From G965216905 sp965216905 (GTDB lineage Bacteria > Actinomycetota > Acidimicrobiia > Spongiisociales > ZC4RG35): 64,000 bases of DNA. This document shows, in pieces, positions 56,099 through 64,000 of the stretch (position 1 is its first letter; every line of letters starts with the position of its first letter). The stretch covers positions 372,001-436,000 of the forward strand of contig OZ244213.1 of NCBI GenBank assembly GCA_965216905.1. The letters are read 5' to 3'. The position numbers were made by a program, and so were the translations under genes. Below the pieces are notes generated by a model. The model searched no databases and was not told where the DNA came from. It saw nothing but the letters and a program-made list of their open reading frames with translations.

Positions 56099-56788
56099 TC
56101 AGGCCGGCTCCACCGGGGTCTGGGCGGTGATCGCTTCGAGGTTCGGACCATCGACGAGTTCGGCGAAGATGATGAGACGCTCCCGGGCCGAGTACTTGGG
56201 ATGGCAGGTCGTCAGTGTCAGCCATGCTCCCTCGCGATCGTCGAGCACCCAGACGTCGGTGGGCGAAACGATCTCGACCGAACGCATCTGGTACTCGTGG
56301 GTGCCGATGGCGGTCTCCACGAAGATCGAATCCCCCGGAGTCAGAAGGTCGAGGTCGTGGAACGGCTGTCCGTACGTGGTGCGATGGCCGCTGATGACGG
56401 CGTTCCCCGGCTGGCCGGGCAGCGGCGACCCGGGGATGTGACCCGGCCCGCTCTGGAGGGTGGTGAGCTGAACCCCTTCGAAGACCACGTGATCCACGTC
56501 GATCTTCGGAATGCGAATCGCCGCGAACGGATCCCCTTCGCCCACCGATTCCTCTGACACCAGCTCCGGCGGCTGCTCTTCGACAACCACCTCGTCGTCG
56601 GGTTCGGGCGACGTCGTGGTGGTGGTCGCCGGAGTGGCGGCGAAGATCTCCTCGAGCTCGGCCCTTGCCTCGTCTTGGGCTTGGGCGGTCTGGAAGCCCG
56701 TCCCGTAGAGCTGATAGCCCACGAAGCCGAGGATGAACAGACCCGACCAGACCAAGGTCCAACCGCTCACGAGAATCGCCCGACGCAT
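56099..56788 (-). CDS. Class E-type sortase
   Basis: The 229-residue transpeptidase is anchored by an N-terminal helix (8-28), followed by a Thr/Pro/Glu linker. The catalytic triad appears as His135 (ISGHRTTYG), Cys195 (TLTTCHPKYS) and Arg202 or Arg204 (SARERL), the class E pattern that usually recognises LAXTG-like motifs. No sortase substrate is next to it. TAGCCT ends seven bases before the ATG, so the mRNA is probably leaderless. Confidence 0.9.
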   Translation of the reverse strand: MRRAILVSGWTLVWSGLFILGFVGYQLYGTGFQTAQAQDEARAELEEIFAATPATTTTTSPEPDDEVVVEEQPPELVSEESVGEGDPFAAIRIPKIDVDHVVFEGVQLTTLQSGPGHIPGSPLPGQPGNAVISGHRTTYGQPFHDLDLLTPGDSIFVETAIGTHEYQMRSVEIVSPTDVWVLDDREGAWLTLTTCHPKYSARERLIIFAELVDGPNLEAITAQTPVEPA

Positions 56789-56795
56789 GGATGGC

Positions 56796-56801
56796 AGGCT
56801 A
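56796..56801 (-). promoter_or_regulatory. -10 box of leaderless sortase transcript
   Basis: TAGCCT on the minus strand ends seven bases before ATG 56788. Confidence 0.45.
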
Positions 56802-56808
56802 TCGCCGA

Positions 56809-57576
56809 TCAGGAATCAGACCAGACTGGCGTGCGCTTCTCGAGAAACGCCCTCACCCCCTCGGCGGCGTCGTCGGTTCCGGTCACGGCCGTCAGTCCGG
56901 ACTGCAGGCGGTCGAGCGCAGCATCGAATCCCAGATCGACCATTCCGTGGAACGCGTCGCGTCCCAGGCGCAGCGTTGTGCCGCTCCGCGTGAGCAGAGC
57001 TCGAGTCACCTCGTCGACGGCGGAATCCAAATCGTCACGGACGACCACCCTGCTGACGGCACCCAGCCGCTGAGCCTCCCGGGGGTCGATGATCCTCCCG
57101 GTCATCATGAGTTCCAGCGCCGCCTTCCTCGGCATGATCTCGGCCAGCACGGCCGAGATCATCATCGGCCACAGCCCCACGGCCACCTCGGTCACCCCCA
57201 ACTTGGCATCGTCGACACAGATGGTCACGTCGCACGCCACGGCCAGACCAAAGCCGCCGGCCAGGGCGTGCCCATTCACTCGCGCCACAGTGGGCTTGCC
57301 GCCGCGCCGAAGAACTCTGAACAATTGCGCCAATGCCCCTCGTTGGCGATGCAGCTCGACCGATCGGTCGGCGAATCCACCCGAGAGATCACCTCCGGCC
57401 GAGAACGCTCGGTCTCCTGCCCCGGTGAACACCAGAACCCCCACGCTGCGATCGTGGAGCGCCTCCCGCGCCGACCGGGCGAGCGCCTCCATGGTGGCCG
57501 TCGACATCGGATTCCGCCGTTCGGGCTCGTCGATCGTGATGCGCGCCACCCGATCCCCGACCTCATACCGGACCAT
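56809..57576 (-). CDS. Enoyl-CoA hydratase/isomerase family protein
   Basis: The 255-residue crotonase-fold protein has the oxyanion-hole segments FSAGGDL and GHALAGGFGLAVACD. In classical hydratases two Glu act; at the second site it shows VTEVAVGLWP with Glu, as expected. It may hydrate enoyl-CoA in fatty acid or related breakdown. ATG 57576 is chosen because GGAGGAAACA stands in front. It diverges from the DUF5317 gene. Confidence 0.85.
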   Translation of the reverse strand: MVRYEVGDRVARITIDEPERRNPMSTATMEALARSAREALHDRSVGVLVFTGAGDRAFSAGGDLSGGFADRSVELHRQRGALAQLFRVLRRGGKPTVARVNGHALAGGFGLAVACDVTICVDDAKLGVTEVAVGLWPMMISAVLAEIMPRKAALELMMTGRIIDPREAQRLGAVSRVVVRDDLDSAVDEVTRALLTRSGTTLRLGRDAFHGMVDLGFDAALDRLQSGLTAVTGTDDAAEGVRAFLEKRTPVWSDS

Positions 57577-57600
57577 TGTTTCCTCCGTCCTCGCCTGTGA

Positions 57601-57606
57601 TACCTT
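57601..57606 (+). promoter_or_regulatory. -10 box of leaderless DUF5317 transcript
   Basis: TACCTT ends eight bases before ATG 57615. Confidence 0.4.
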
Positions 57607-57614
57607 GACCAACG

Positions 57615-58202
57615 ATGCTATGGCTCGTCGTCGTCCTGATGGTTGCCATCCTCATCGCGGTGCTGCGAGGCGGAAGGCTCACCAACCTCGCCGACATCCG
57701 GCTCCGGCTCTGGTGGCTGCTCCTGCTGGCGTTCGCGTTGCAGCTGGGGACCGCCCTCCTCCCGGAACGCTCGTGGTCGGATGCCGTGGCGGTTGGCATG
57801 GTGTTGCTGTCATACGTCCCACTGGTGGCGGTCGTCGTCGCCAACCGTGACCGCAATGGAATGTGGTTGGCGGGTTTCGGTGTGCTGCTGAACTTCACCG
57901 TGATCGTGCTCAATGCCGGAATGCCGGTGTTGTCGGAGGCGGCGGTGGTGGCGTCCGGCTTTTCTCCAACCCCCCAGATCGCCGACAGCTACAAACACGT
58001 TCCTCTCGACCAAGCGACGATCCTGCCGTTCCTCGGCGATGTCATCCCGATGCGGCTGTTCGGCAGCGGTACCGTGCTGTCGCTGGGCGACGTGTTCTTG
58101 GCGGTTGGCCTCGGGCGGTTCCTCGAGTCGGAGCTACGACGGCCGGTTCGATGGTTCAAACCGGGTGTCAAGCTGTCTGGCGGCTCGGCATCCCAGCGGT
58201 AG
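57615..58202 (+). CDS. DUF5317 membrane protein
   Basis: The 195-residue protein has four or five hydrophobic segments and a conserved central stretch (LLNFTVIVLNAGMPV, then SYKHVPLDQATILPFLGDVIPM and LSLGDVFLAVGLGRFLE). This pattern occurs in DUF5317 proteins of actinobacteria and firmicutes. Function is unknown. It converges with the first HD gene. Confidence 0.78.
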   Translation: MLWLVVVLMVAILIAVLRGGRLTNLADIRLRLWWLLLLAFALQLGTALLPERSWSDAVAVGMVLLSYVPLVAVVVANRDRNGMWLAGFGVLLNFTVIVLNAGMPVLSEAAVVASGFSPTPQIADSYKHVPLDQATILPFLGDVIPMRLFGSGTVLSLGDVFLAVGLGRFLESELRRPVRWFKPGVKLSGGSASQR

Positions 58203-58242
58203 CGACCGGAACAACGCACACCGCAACGCCGGTACCACGCAA

Positions 58243-59493
58243 TCAGGGGGAGGGCGTGAACCCGTCGTGCGCCTCCAGCACCGCACGCAGGCGATCGACG
58301 ACCTCCGGGTCGTAGTCGTAGACCGAACCTCGGTGGAGACGCTCCATCGACTCGAGCGGTGACATCCCCAACTCGTGAACCCCCTGGTCGTAGGCACTAC
58401 AGACCTTGATGATGCGGGCACCCAACGGGACGTCGGTCACGGCGCTCTGTCCGGGGTGGCGAAACACCTCACACTGGCGGGCGATCAGCTCCGCCTCCCG
58501 ATCGAGGGCGGCCTCGCGCACGATCTCGGCACCCCAGCCGGCGATCTCTGCGTCGGTGGCACCCAGTCCGGCCACTCCCGGGTCGTTCATCGAGATGCGT
58601 CCGATGTCGTGGAGGTAGGCCGCCCGGACGATCAGTTCCACCTCGTCGGGACCGATGCGGTAGCGCTGCGCGACGTTCGAGACGAGGGCGGCCGTTCGGT
58701 CGGCATGGCCCTCTGCAACCTGGTCGGCAACCTCCGGAATCCGTGCCAAGGCCCGGATCGTCTGGTCGTACGTCTGGCGGGCATCGGCGAGCCGCCGAAA
58801 CGCCCGGTCTGCAAAGAGGTACAGCATCGCCCCGACCGGCACGACCCACGGGCCGAACTGGAGGAACACGTAACCTCCCCAGGCCCCGATCGACACCAAC
58901 GTGAGGTAGGCGGCGAGGTCGGAGAGTTCACGGCGGACGATCGCCGATCTCGACTCCAGCCTCGGCCGGAAACGAAAGGTGAGCCCGACGAGAATCTCGA
59001 TCGAGAACGCAGCGATCATGGCTGCGACGATTGCCACCAGGTCGCCGTAGCCACCGACCCAGGAACCGAGCTCGAACCGGGTCACGGGGAAGATGACGAG
59101 ATAGGCGGCCGAGCCGGCCACGCGCCGGACGGTGTCGACGAGAACCTGATGCGGATCCTCGTTCCGGGTCGTGCGGTACACCCACACGACCACCACGCCG
59201 ACGGCGATCGGAGCGACCAATCCGGCCACGTCGCCGAGGAAAGTCTCGCTGGTCGGCGGGCGAACGATCGGCAACGCCGCCATGACCGCCATCGCCAGGG
59301 TGAGCCGCATCCCGCTTCTGCCCGGAACTCGGAACAGCTCGGTGACGACCACGAGGAGCGCGGTGAGCAACGACCATCCGAGTGGTTGCGGACCGCTGCC
59401 GAGGAGCGCGGCACCGACCATGGCCGCGGCGAACGGCACGGCGATCGACACGATCGAACCGAGCCTGCTCATCTCCGACCGCCGCTCACCCAT
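58243..59493 (-). CDS. Membrane HD-domain protein (degenerate HD-GYP)
   Basis: The 416-residue protein has about eight membrane segments (residues 11-230) and a C-terminal HD domain with YLHDIGR (HD at 295-296) and an earlier HADRTAAL. The GYP region is absent and later metal ligands are incomplete, so c-di-GMP phosphodiesterase activity is doubtful. ATG 59493 overlaps the stop of the next HD gene by eight bases, so the pair is coupled; MSRLG at residue 8 is another start. Confidence 0.8.
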   Translation of the reverse strand: MGERRSEMSRLGSIVSIAVPFAAAMVGAALLGSGPQPLGWSLLTALLVVVTELFRVPGRSGMRLTLAMAVMAALPIVRPPTSETFLGDVAGLVAPIAVGVVVVWVYRTTRNEDPHQVLVDTVRRVAGSAAYLVIFPVTRFELGSWVGGYGDLVAIVAAMIAAFSIEILVGLTFRFRPRLESRSAIVRRELSDLAAYLTLVSIGAWGGYVFLQFGPWVVPVGAMLYLFADRAFRRLADARQTYDQTIRALARIPEVADQVAEGHADRTAALVSNVAQRYRIGPDEVELIVRAAYLHDIGRISMNDPGVAGLGATDAEIAGWGAEIVREAALDREAELIARQCEVFRHPGQSAVTDVPLGARIIKVCSAYDQGVHELGMSPLESMERLHRGSVYDYDPEVVDRLRAVLEAHDGFTPSP

Positions 59494-60889
59494 TGTGTGA
59501 TACCGAGTGGTTTCGATCGATGTCCGGTGGTCCGTACTCGCGGCCGACCCGAGTGAGCCCGCGTTCGAGCGCATCTACGACGTCGACCGTGTAGAGCGCG
59601 TCGCCGGATCTCCGGAGTTGCTCGAGCGCAGCCGACTGGCTGATCGCCATCCGGTAGGAGCGAGAGCTCGTCATCGCGTCGAAGGCATCTGCCACCGCGA
59701 GGATCTGTTGTTCCTCCGTCGGCTCCGGCTGGTCGTGGATGTGGCCCGTCTGCCCGTAGTCCACCCCGCGCTGCGCCGGGTGGAAACCCGATGAGATGAC
59801 CACCATCGGCCTCAGGAAATCGACCTCGCACAACAGGTCGTCGACGCGGTGCGTGGCCGCGTGGTACTCGCGGCGCTGCGGATCTCCGAACTGTTGCGGG
59901 CTCTGCATCAGCTCGGCGGGGACCGCCAGCTTGCCGACGTCATGGATCAGTGCCGCCCACCGGAGCCGCTCGAGCCGGTTGTCGCTCAGGCCGAGTTCTT
60001 CTCCGGCCAGCCGGCAGAACTCGGCCACCTTCTCGGTGTGCCCGCGCGTGTACAGGTCCCGCGCCTCCAAGGTCTTGACGAAGCCATTGATCGTGTTCTC
60101 GTGAGCGGTCCGGAGCCGGGCCATGGAGATGAAGACCTGCTGACCGACGACGAAGACCACCAGCGTGAGCGGGATGACCGCCGGCTCGGGCGTGGTGGCG
60201 AACAGCACCCCCACGAACGCCCCGATCACGCCCATGGCGATCAGCGAGAACACGATCGACCGGAGGTGGGACCACGGGAGTACGTTCCCCCGGCCGTAGA
60301 GCATCCGAACACCCAGCTTGACTCCCACGAGGTTCGTCATCGCGTAGGAGAAGGGTCCCACCAAACCAAGCACGAACAGGGTTGGGTACCACCCGGACGC
60401 ATCGCTCAGTCCTGGACTCCCGGACGAACTCGGCATCGCAATCGCCTGAGCAACGCCCAACGTCGCCAAACCACTCACGAACCCTGCCATCGCCAACTGG
60501 CCGAGATTCATGGCCGACCGTGCCCAGCGTCGTTCGCGCCAATCGCCTCGCGTGTAGAAGCCGGATGCGGCGACGACGGTTTGTGCAGCAATCGCCAGGC
60601 GGAAGCTCTCCACCGATGTGCCGAGCAAGAGCACCACGAAGAAGCCGGCCACGAAGACCAGCATCACACTGGCGGAGGCCCAAAGGCGATCGTTTACCTC
60701 GCCGGAGGCGACACTCAACAACACATTCAGAACGACGATGAGGCCCAAGACCGCCAAACTCTGAGGCATCATCCAATCGGTGCCGGATACGGCGAATGCT
60801 CCGCCAACAGAGATCGTGGCGAGCACCAGAAACACAATCGCTGCTCGCGTGCGGCGGATCCAGGCACGTGGGGATGAGCTGTTCTGCAT
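59486..60889 (-). CDS. Membrane HD-GYP-like phosphohydrolase
   Basis: The 467-residue protein has about nine membrane helices (1-255) and a C-terminal HD domain: His284 (RGHTEKVAEF), HDVGK (316-320), His346, His370 and the late VADAFDAMTSSRSYR. This agrees with HD-GYP phosphodiesterases that open c-di-GMP. The stretch GFHPAQRGVDYG stands where GYP enzymes have HHE-DG-GYP, so the signature is changed. It lies first in the pair with another HD protein. Confidence 0.82.
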   Translation of the reverse strand: MQNSSSPRAWIRRTRAAIVFLVLATISVGGAFAVSGTDWMMPQSLAVLGLIVVLNVLLSVASGEVNDRLWASASVMLVFVAGFFVVLLLGTSVESFRLAIAAQTVVAASGFYTRGDWRERRWARSAMNLGQLAMAGFVSGLATLGVAQAIAMPSSSGSPGLSDASGWYPTLFVLGLVGPFSYAMTNLVGVKLGVRMLYGRGNVLPWSHLRSIVFSLIAMGVIGAFVGVLFATTPEPAVIPLTLVVFVVGQQVFISMARLRTAHENTINGFVKTLEARDLYTRGHTEKVAEFCRLAGEELGLSDNRLERLRWAALIHDVGKLAVPAELMQSPQQFGDPQRREYHAATHRVDDLLCEVDFLRPMVVISSGFHPAQRGVDYGQTGHIHDQPEPTEEQQILAVADAFDAMTSSRSYRMAISQSAALEQLRRSGDALYTVDVVDALERGLTRVGREYGPPDIDRNHSVSHNG

Positions 60890-60981
60890 CTAACAATCCG
60901 GTCGGGCTAATTGGGACGAGGAAAAGGAAAGCCCAGTTCGACGGTCAACCGATCTTGAGTGACACTTCAGTCCAGCGAGGT

Positions 60982-60999
60982 CGACAGACCCGACAGACC
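60982..60999 (+). repeat. Perfect tandem 9-bp repeat
   Basis: CGACAGACC occurs twice in a row at 60982-60990 and 60991-60999, about 95 bases upstream of the HD-GYP-like gene on the other strand. Confidence 0.6.
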
Positions 61000-61158
61000 G
61001 GTAACGAAGGGTGATTCCGACTCATGGGGGCGTTCTGTTCACCTCGAATGTGCTGATTTTGTCCAAATACTGGGAACTCGGACAAGACGTATCCGCTCCG
61101 CTGAAAGGTGATTGCGAACGGTTGGTTGGCGAGCGGCGAGCCGGGCTCTCCTCCCTGA

Positions 61159-61183
61159 TCCTGAGCGAACGCTCCGCTCAGGA
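61159..61183. repeat. 9-bp-stem hairpin in intergenic region
   Basis: TCCTGAGCG and CGCTCAGGA are perfect inverted copies around a seven-base loop. Without a T-run it may be a leader or terminator element, or a binding site. Confidence 0.5.
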
Positions 61184-61344
61184 CGACTCGGATGTCAATG
61201 GCCCCACCGATCGCCGAGGATCAACCTGAGAATGGCCACTCGGTGCGCCACTCCGCGAACCCGCCCGATCCCGGCATCGATGACCGAGAAGGTAGTCGCA
61301 CCACCCGCCGCATACAACCGACCCACGCAGCGGCATGGGCCGTA

Positions 61345-61350
61345 TACGCT
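61345..61350 (+). promoter_or_regulatory. -10 box of leaderless transcript at 61357
   Basis: TACGCT (inside GTATACGCT) ends six bases before ATG 61357. Confidence 0.45.
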
Positions 61351-61356
61351 CAGTCC

Positions 61357-61974
61357 ATGCGCGCCGACACCCTCGAACAGGCACTGAAACGCGTCCCGGG
61401 GGTCGAAGCCGTTCGAGTGATTCTCGACGGCGCCCAGCCCACGGAGGTGCACGTCGTGGCCGCCCCCGGCAAGCCGGCCAAGCAGATCGTGCGCGACCTG
61501 CAGTCGATGGCCATCGCCACGCTCGGCACCCAGATCGACCGACGAGTCGTCTCCGTCGTCCAGGTGGAGCCGGGTGACCTCGAAAACCACCGAGTCAAGA
61601 TCCTCGACGTCTCCGAGGCGGTCGAAGGGCCGCGGATGGAGGTCCGGGTCACGCTGGCATGGCACGACCAACGACTCATCGGGGCGGCGCGCGGTCCGGC
61701 CGCATCGAGCACTCGCGATACGCTGGCGGCCGAGGCCACACTGAACGCCCTGGAGGAACTCCTGGACGACGGTGTGGCCGTGGCCGTGACCGGAACCGCC
61801 CGCACCGGCATCGGCAGTCGCGAGGTGGCGCTGGTGATGGTGGTGGTCGTGGCCGAGAACCGAGAGCGCACCGTGGTCGGCAGCGGATTGGTCAGCGAAG
61901 ACCCGATCCAGGCGACGGTTCGCGCCACATTGGATGCCATGAACCGCCAGATCCACGTGCTGGGGGTCCGCTGA
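61357..61974 (+). CDS. Conserved actinobacterial protein of unknown function
   Basis: The 205-residue protein has an N-terminal module (LEQALKRVPGVEAVRVILDG, then EVHVVAAPGKPAKQIVRDLQSMAIATLG) and a C-terminal alternating module with TLAAEATLNALEELL. A similar pattern, as I recall, occurs in uncharacterised actinobacterial proteins. No membrane segment or catalytic motif is seen; the fold appears to be two alpha/beta units. It converges with the LLM oxidoreductase. Confidence 0.7.
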   Translation: MRADTLEQALKRVPGVEAVRVILDGAQPTEVHVVAAPGKPAKQIVRDLQSMAIATLGTQIDRRVVSVVQVEPGDLENHRVKILDVSEAVEGPRMEVRVTLAWHDQRLIGAARGPAASSTRDTLAAEATLNALEELLDDGVAVAVTGTARTGIGSREVALVMVVVVAENRERTVVGSGLVSEDPIQATVRATLDAMNRQIHVLGVR

Positions 61975-62994
61975 TCAGCCCCGCGTGGCGGTGATGACGT
62001 CCGGCCATGGCGCCTCGTCGGCGTACGGGTCGTCGTCTCCGATGAAGTAGTAGCCGATTCGTTGAACCCTCCCATCGAATCGACGAGCGATCCGGTGTCC
62101 CAACTCGTCGAAGGGCGCAACGACCGCGACCTCGTCCAGCATCTCATCCGAGATGAGTTCCGCCATCCCGTCCCAGTCGCCCCTCCGGCTCCGGCTGCTC
62201 AACTCGGGTCCGACCTCCCAGCCGTGGGTCTCGAGAATGACGCGGTACGACGGGGTGGACGCATAGAACGCGATCTGTTTGCGGATCGCCTCGCGCCGGG
62301 AGGCGACTTCGGACTCGGTTCGTCCGGTGCCGACGAATATCGTCCCGATGATCTCGACATCGCCACGATCTCGCCCCGCCGACGCAGCCCCCTGCTCGAG
62401 ATTGGGGAGCACCACCTCGTCGAGATAGCGGATCGTGTGAAACGGGTGGAGATGGAACCCGTCGGCGGCGCGTCCCGCCAATCGAGTGAGATGGGCATTG
62501 ACCCCTGCGATGGCGATGGGGATGTCCGGATGCTCGATCGGTCCCGGATCGAAGAATGGAGTCATCAGGGTGAAGCGGTAGTGATCGCCCTCGTACCGGA
62601 GACGATCTCCGGTTTGGAAGGTCCGCCAGATCGTGCGGAGGGAAGCGATGTACTCCTCGAGGCGCGCCGTCGGTGACACCCATTCAACGGAGAAGCGACG
62701 CGTCATGTGAGCACGAACCTGGGTGCCCAGCCCGAGGATGAACCGACCACCACTCCGGTCTGCAAGATCCCACGCGACCTGGGCCATCACCATCGGCGAC
62801 CGAGGGAAAGCCACGGCGATCGCGGTTCCCAGTTCGAGCGTTGGTGCGGCGTCACCGGCGGTCGCCAGCGGGATGAACGGATCGTGGGCGGTTTCTGCCG
62901 TGAAGAACCCGTCGAACCCGAGCCGAGCGGCCCGTTCAGCTGCGGCAGCCGCCCCGCGAACGTCGTGCGGTGGGTGGTAGTAGTCGACCTTCAT
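61975..62994 (-). CDS. LLM-class F420-dependent oxidoreductase
   Basis: The 339-residue protein has the luciferase-like TIM barrel: GFDGFFTAETAHDPF, AVAFPRSPMVMAQVAWDL, RFILGLGTQ and PIAIAGV. Actinobacteria use such proteins with F420 or FMN to reduce or oxidise diverse small molecules; the substrate is unknown. TAGCCT ends six bases before the ATG, so the mRNA is probably leaderless. Confidence 0.85.
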   Translation of the reverse strand: MKVDYYHPPHDVRGAAAAAERAARLGFDGFFTAETAHDPFIPLATAGDAAPTLELGTAIAVAFPRSPMVMAQVAWDLADRSGGRFILGLGTQVRAHMTRRFSVEWVSPTARLEEYIASLRTIWRTFQTGDRLRYEGDHYRFTLMTPFFDPGPIEHPDIPIAIAGVNAHLTRLAGRAADGFHLHPFHTIRYLDEVVLPNLEQGAASAGRDRGDVEIIGTIFVGTGRTESEVASRREAIRKQIAFYASTPSYRVILETHGWEVGPELSSRSRRGDWDGMAELISDEMLDEVAVVAPFDELGHRIARRFDGRVQRIGYYFIGDDDPYADEAPWPDVITATRG

Positions 62995-63000
62995 CGGTCG

Positions 63001-63006
63001 AGGCTA
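63001..63006 (-). promoter_or_regulatory. -10 box of leaderless LLM-gene transcript
   Basis: TAGCCT on the minus strand ends six bases before ATG 62994. Confidence 0.45.
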
Positions 63007-63071
63007 CCGCGGCCACCGGAAGACTTGGACCTCGGCGGCGGTAACATCACAGAGGGCGACAGGTTGGGAGC

Positions 63072-63470
63072 ATGACAGGCACGAACGAAAAGCGACGGAT
63101 CGGTCGGATCATCGGCCTGCTCGGTGGTGTCGTCGCCATCGCCTGGGCCATGCGCGACCGCTTCGTGTCCATCGCCGCCCCGAAGGAACCGGAACCACCG
63201 TCGTTTCGGGTCGTCTCAACGCCTCCCCCGCCGCCTGCCGGGCAGGTCAGGCCAGAGCGCACGGCATCGGCGGTCAGCGTCCAAGACCCGGACGATCTGA
63301 CCAGGATCAATGGGGTGGGCCCGGTGTTCGAACGACGTCTCATGGAAGCGGGACTCGCCACCTTCGAATCGATTGCAGCCGCATCTGCCCGACAGGTGGC
63401 CAACGCCGCCGGAGTCACCGAGCCGCGTGCGGAGGGCTGGATCACCCAAGCGTCGATCTTGATGGGCTGA
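63072..63470 (+). CDS. Membrane-anchored helix-hairpin-helix protein
   Basis: The 132-residue protein has a short basic start, one membrane helix (about 10-26), a Pro-rich linker and a C-terminal helix-hairpin-helix domain (DDLTRINGVGPVFERRLMEAGLATFESIAA). HhH motifs bind DNA non-specifically or pack in protein complexes. A role near the membrane is inferred from the anchor. GGTTGGGAGC precedes the ATG. It lies 14 bases before rlmN. Confidence 0.8.
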   Translation: MTGTNEKRRIGRIIGLLGGVVAIAWAMRDRFVSIAAPKEPEPPSFRVVSTPPPPPAGQVRPERTASAVSVQDPDDLTRINGVGPVFERRLMEAGLATFESIAAASARQVANAAGVTEPRAEGWITQASILMG

Positions 63471-63484
63471 CGGCGGTTCCGCCG

Positions 63485-64000
63485 ATGCCCTACCTGGTGA
63501 ATCCCGAAGACCTGGGCTCGTTGCTGCCCGGGGAACCACCTTTTCGTGCACGGCAGCTTCGTCGCTGGCTCTACGAAGAGCCGGTGTTGCGGGCCTCCGA
63601 CATGACCGACCTCCCACTCTCCGTCAGAGCCGGTTTGGACGGCCGACTGTTCCCGTTCATCTGCGAGACGGAACAGGTCGGTGACCGGGGAAAGACCGTC
63701 AAATGGCTGTTCCGAACCCCGGACGGCGTGGCTTTGGAATCGGTGCTGATGGGCTATCCCGATCGCGCCACGCTGTGTCTCTCCAGCCAGGCGGGTTGTG
63801 CGCTGGCCTGTACGTTCTGCGCCACCGGGCAGTTTGGATTCGACCGCAACCTCGAAACCGGGGAGATCGTCGCCCAAGCCGCCTGGGCGACCGCCTACCT
63901 CCGCCAGCACGGGATCTCGGGGACGCCGCGACGCCTCAGCAACATCGTGTTCATGGGCATGGGCGAGCCCTTGGCGAACTATCCCCGAGTTCGGGAGTCC
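63485..64000 (+). CDS. rlmN: Dual-specificity RNA methyltransferase RlmN, 5' part
   Basis: The first 172 codons of RlmN are present and the gene runs out of the window. RlmN is a radical-SAM enzyme that methylates C2 of A2503 in 23S rRNA and A37 in some tRNAs. The cluster motif is Cys105, Cys109, Cys112 in GCALACTFCATG, with VLMGYPDRATLCLSSQ before and IVFMGMGEPLANY after. Start ATG 63485. Confidence 0.93.
   Translation, partial: MPYLVNPEDLGSLLPGEPPFRARQLRRWLYEEPVLRASDMTDLPLSVRAGLDGRLFPFICETEQVGDRGKTVKWLFRTPDGVALESVLMGYPDRATLCLSSQAGCALACTFCATGQFGFDRNLETGEIVAQAAWATAYLRQHGISGTPRRLSNIVFMGMGEPLANYPRVRES

Larger units (their letters stand above)
60890..61356. other. 467-bp divergent intergenic region
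   Basis: No protein frame here looks real. Seen are a perfect 9-bp tandem repeat (60982-60999), a separated inverted pair TTGTCC/GGACAA (61059-61064 and 61080-61085), a 9-bp-stem hairpin (61159-61183) and the TANNNT box for the plus gene. The DNA near 61040-61090 is poorer in GC than its surroundings. I see no known riboswitch. Confidence 0.5.

Noticed and set aside
60890..61356. Possible c-di-GMP riboswitch next to HD genes
   Set aside because: The conserved GEMM core was looked for on both strands and not found.

Overview
The window is high-GC bacterial DNA that is almost fully coding. Gene content points to an actinobacterium: a WhiB-type iron-sulfur protein, an Arg/Gly-rich insertion in Rho, a galU-moeA-moaC-GlpR-like locus, an F420-type luciferase-like oxidoreductase, bacterial Ku with a separate ligase, and many GTG starts. 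Several gene orders match those known from Mycobacterium tuberculosis, namely hom-thrC-rho-rpmE-prfA and the Rv0991c-Rv1018 neighbourhood. Missing or swapped genes (no thrB, prmC, metG or rpfB; a DUF1385 gene and an AbrB gene present) suggest a deep branch such as Acidimicrobiia. That placement is an inference. No insertion sequence, prophage, CRISPR array or rRNA gene was found. Three tRNA genes are present, for Arg-CCG, Gln-TTG and Ala-CGC.

Layout. Region 0-4 kb holds a secreted phosphodiesterase-like nuclease and a HEAT protein coupled to a processive glycosyltransferase. Region 4-11 kb holds prfA, DUF1385, rpmE, rho, thrC and hom, all on the minus strand. Region 11-16 kb holds NHEJ genes (ku and a ligase), a YqeY-like gene, a GDPD, whiB, a LysM protein and YjbQ. 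Region 16-24 kb holds housekeeping genes (prs, glmU, ispE, rsmA, tatD, an AbrB gene, rsmI). Region 24-29 kb holds translin, a GlpR-like protein, moaC, moeA/glp, galU, a degenerate PlsY-like protein and FmdB. Region 29-37 kb holds envelope and secreted proteins: a DUF3152 zincin, a SAF protein, uppP, a TPP enzyme, a 1010-residue subtilase and a lipoprotein.

Region 37-48 kb is a polyamine or amine uptake and breakdown region. It carries a PuuB-like FAD oxidase, an agmatinase-like ureohydrolase, PotABCD-like transport genes, a GNAT, a C45 N-terminal-nucleophile hydrolase and a GABA-type aminotransferase. Region 48-52 kb holds small membrane proteins, a DUF1932 dehydrogenase and Mrp. Region 52-56 kb holds a SufR-like regulator divergent from mrp, aconitase and a TlpA-like protein. 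Region 56-64 kb holds a sortase, an enoyl-CoA hydratase, two overlapping HD-domain genes, an LLM oxidoreductase, an HhH protein and the 5' part of rlmN.

Regulatory signals. At least sixteen genes have a TANNNT box ending 6-10 nt before the start codon and no clear Shine-Dalgarno site, as expected for leaderless mRNAs. Other genes, mostly inside operons, have good GGAGG sites. The mrp/SufR-like divergent region and the region upstream of the SAF gene carry short tandem repeats that look like binding sites.
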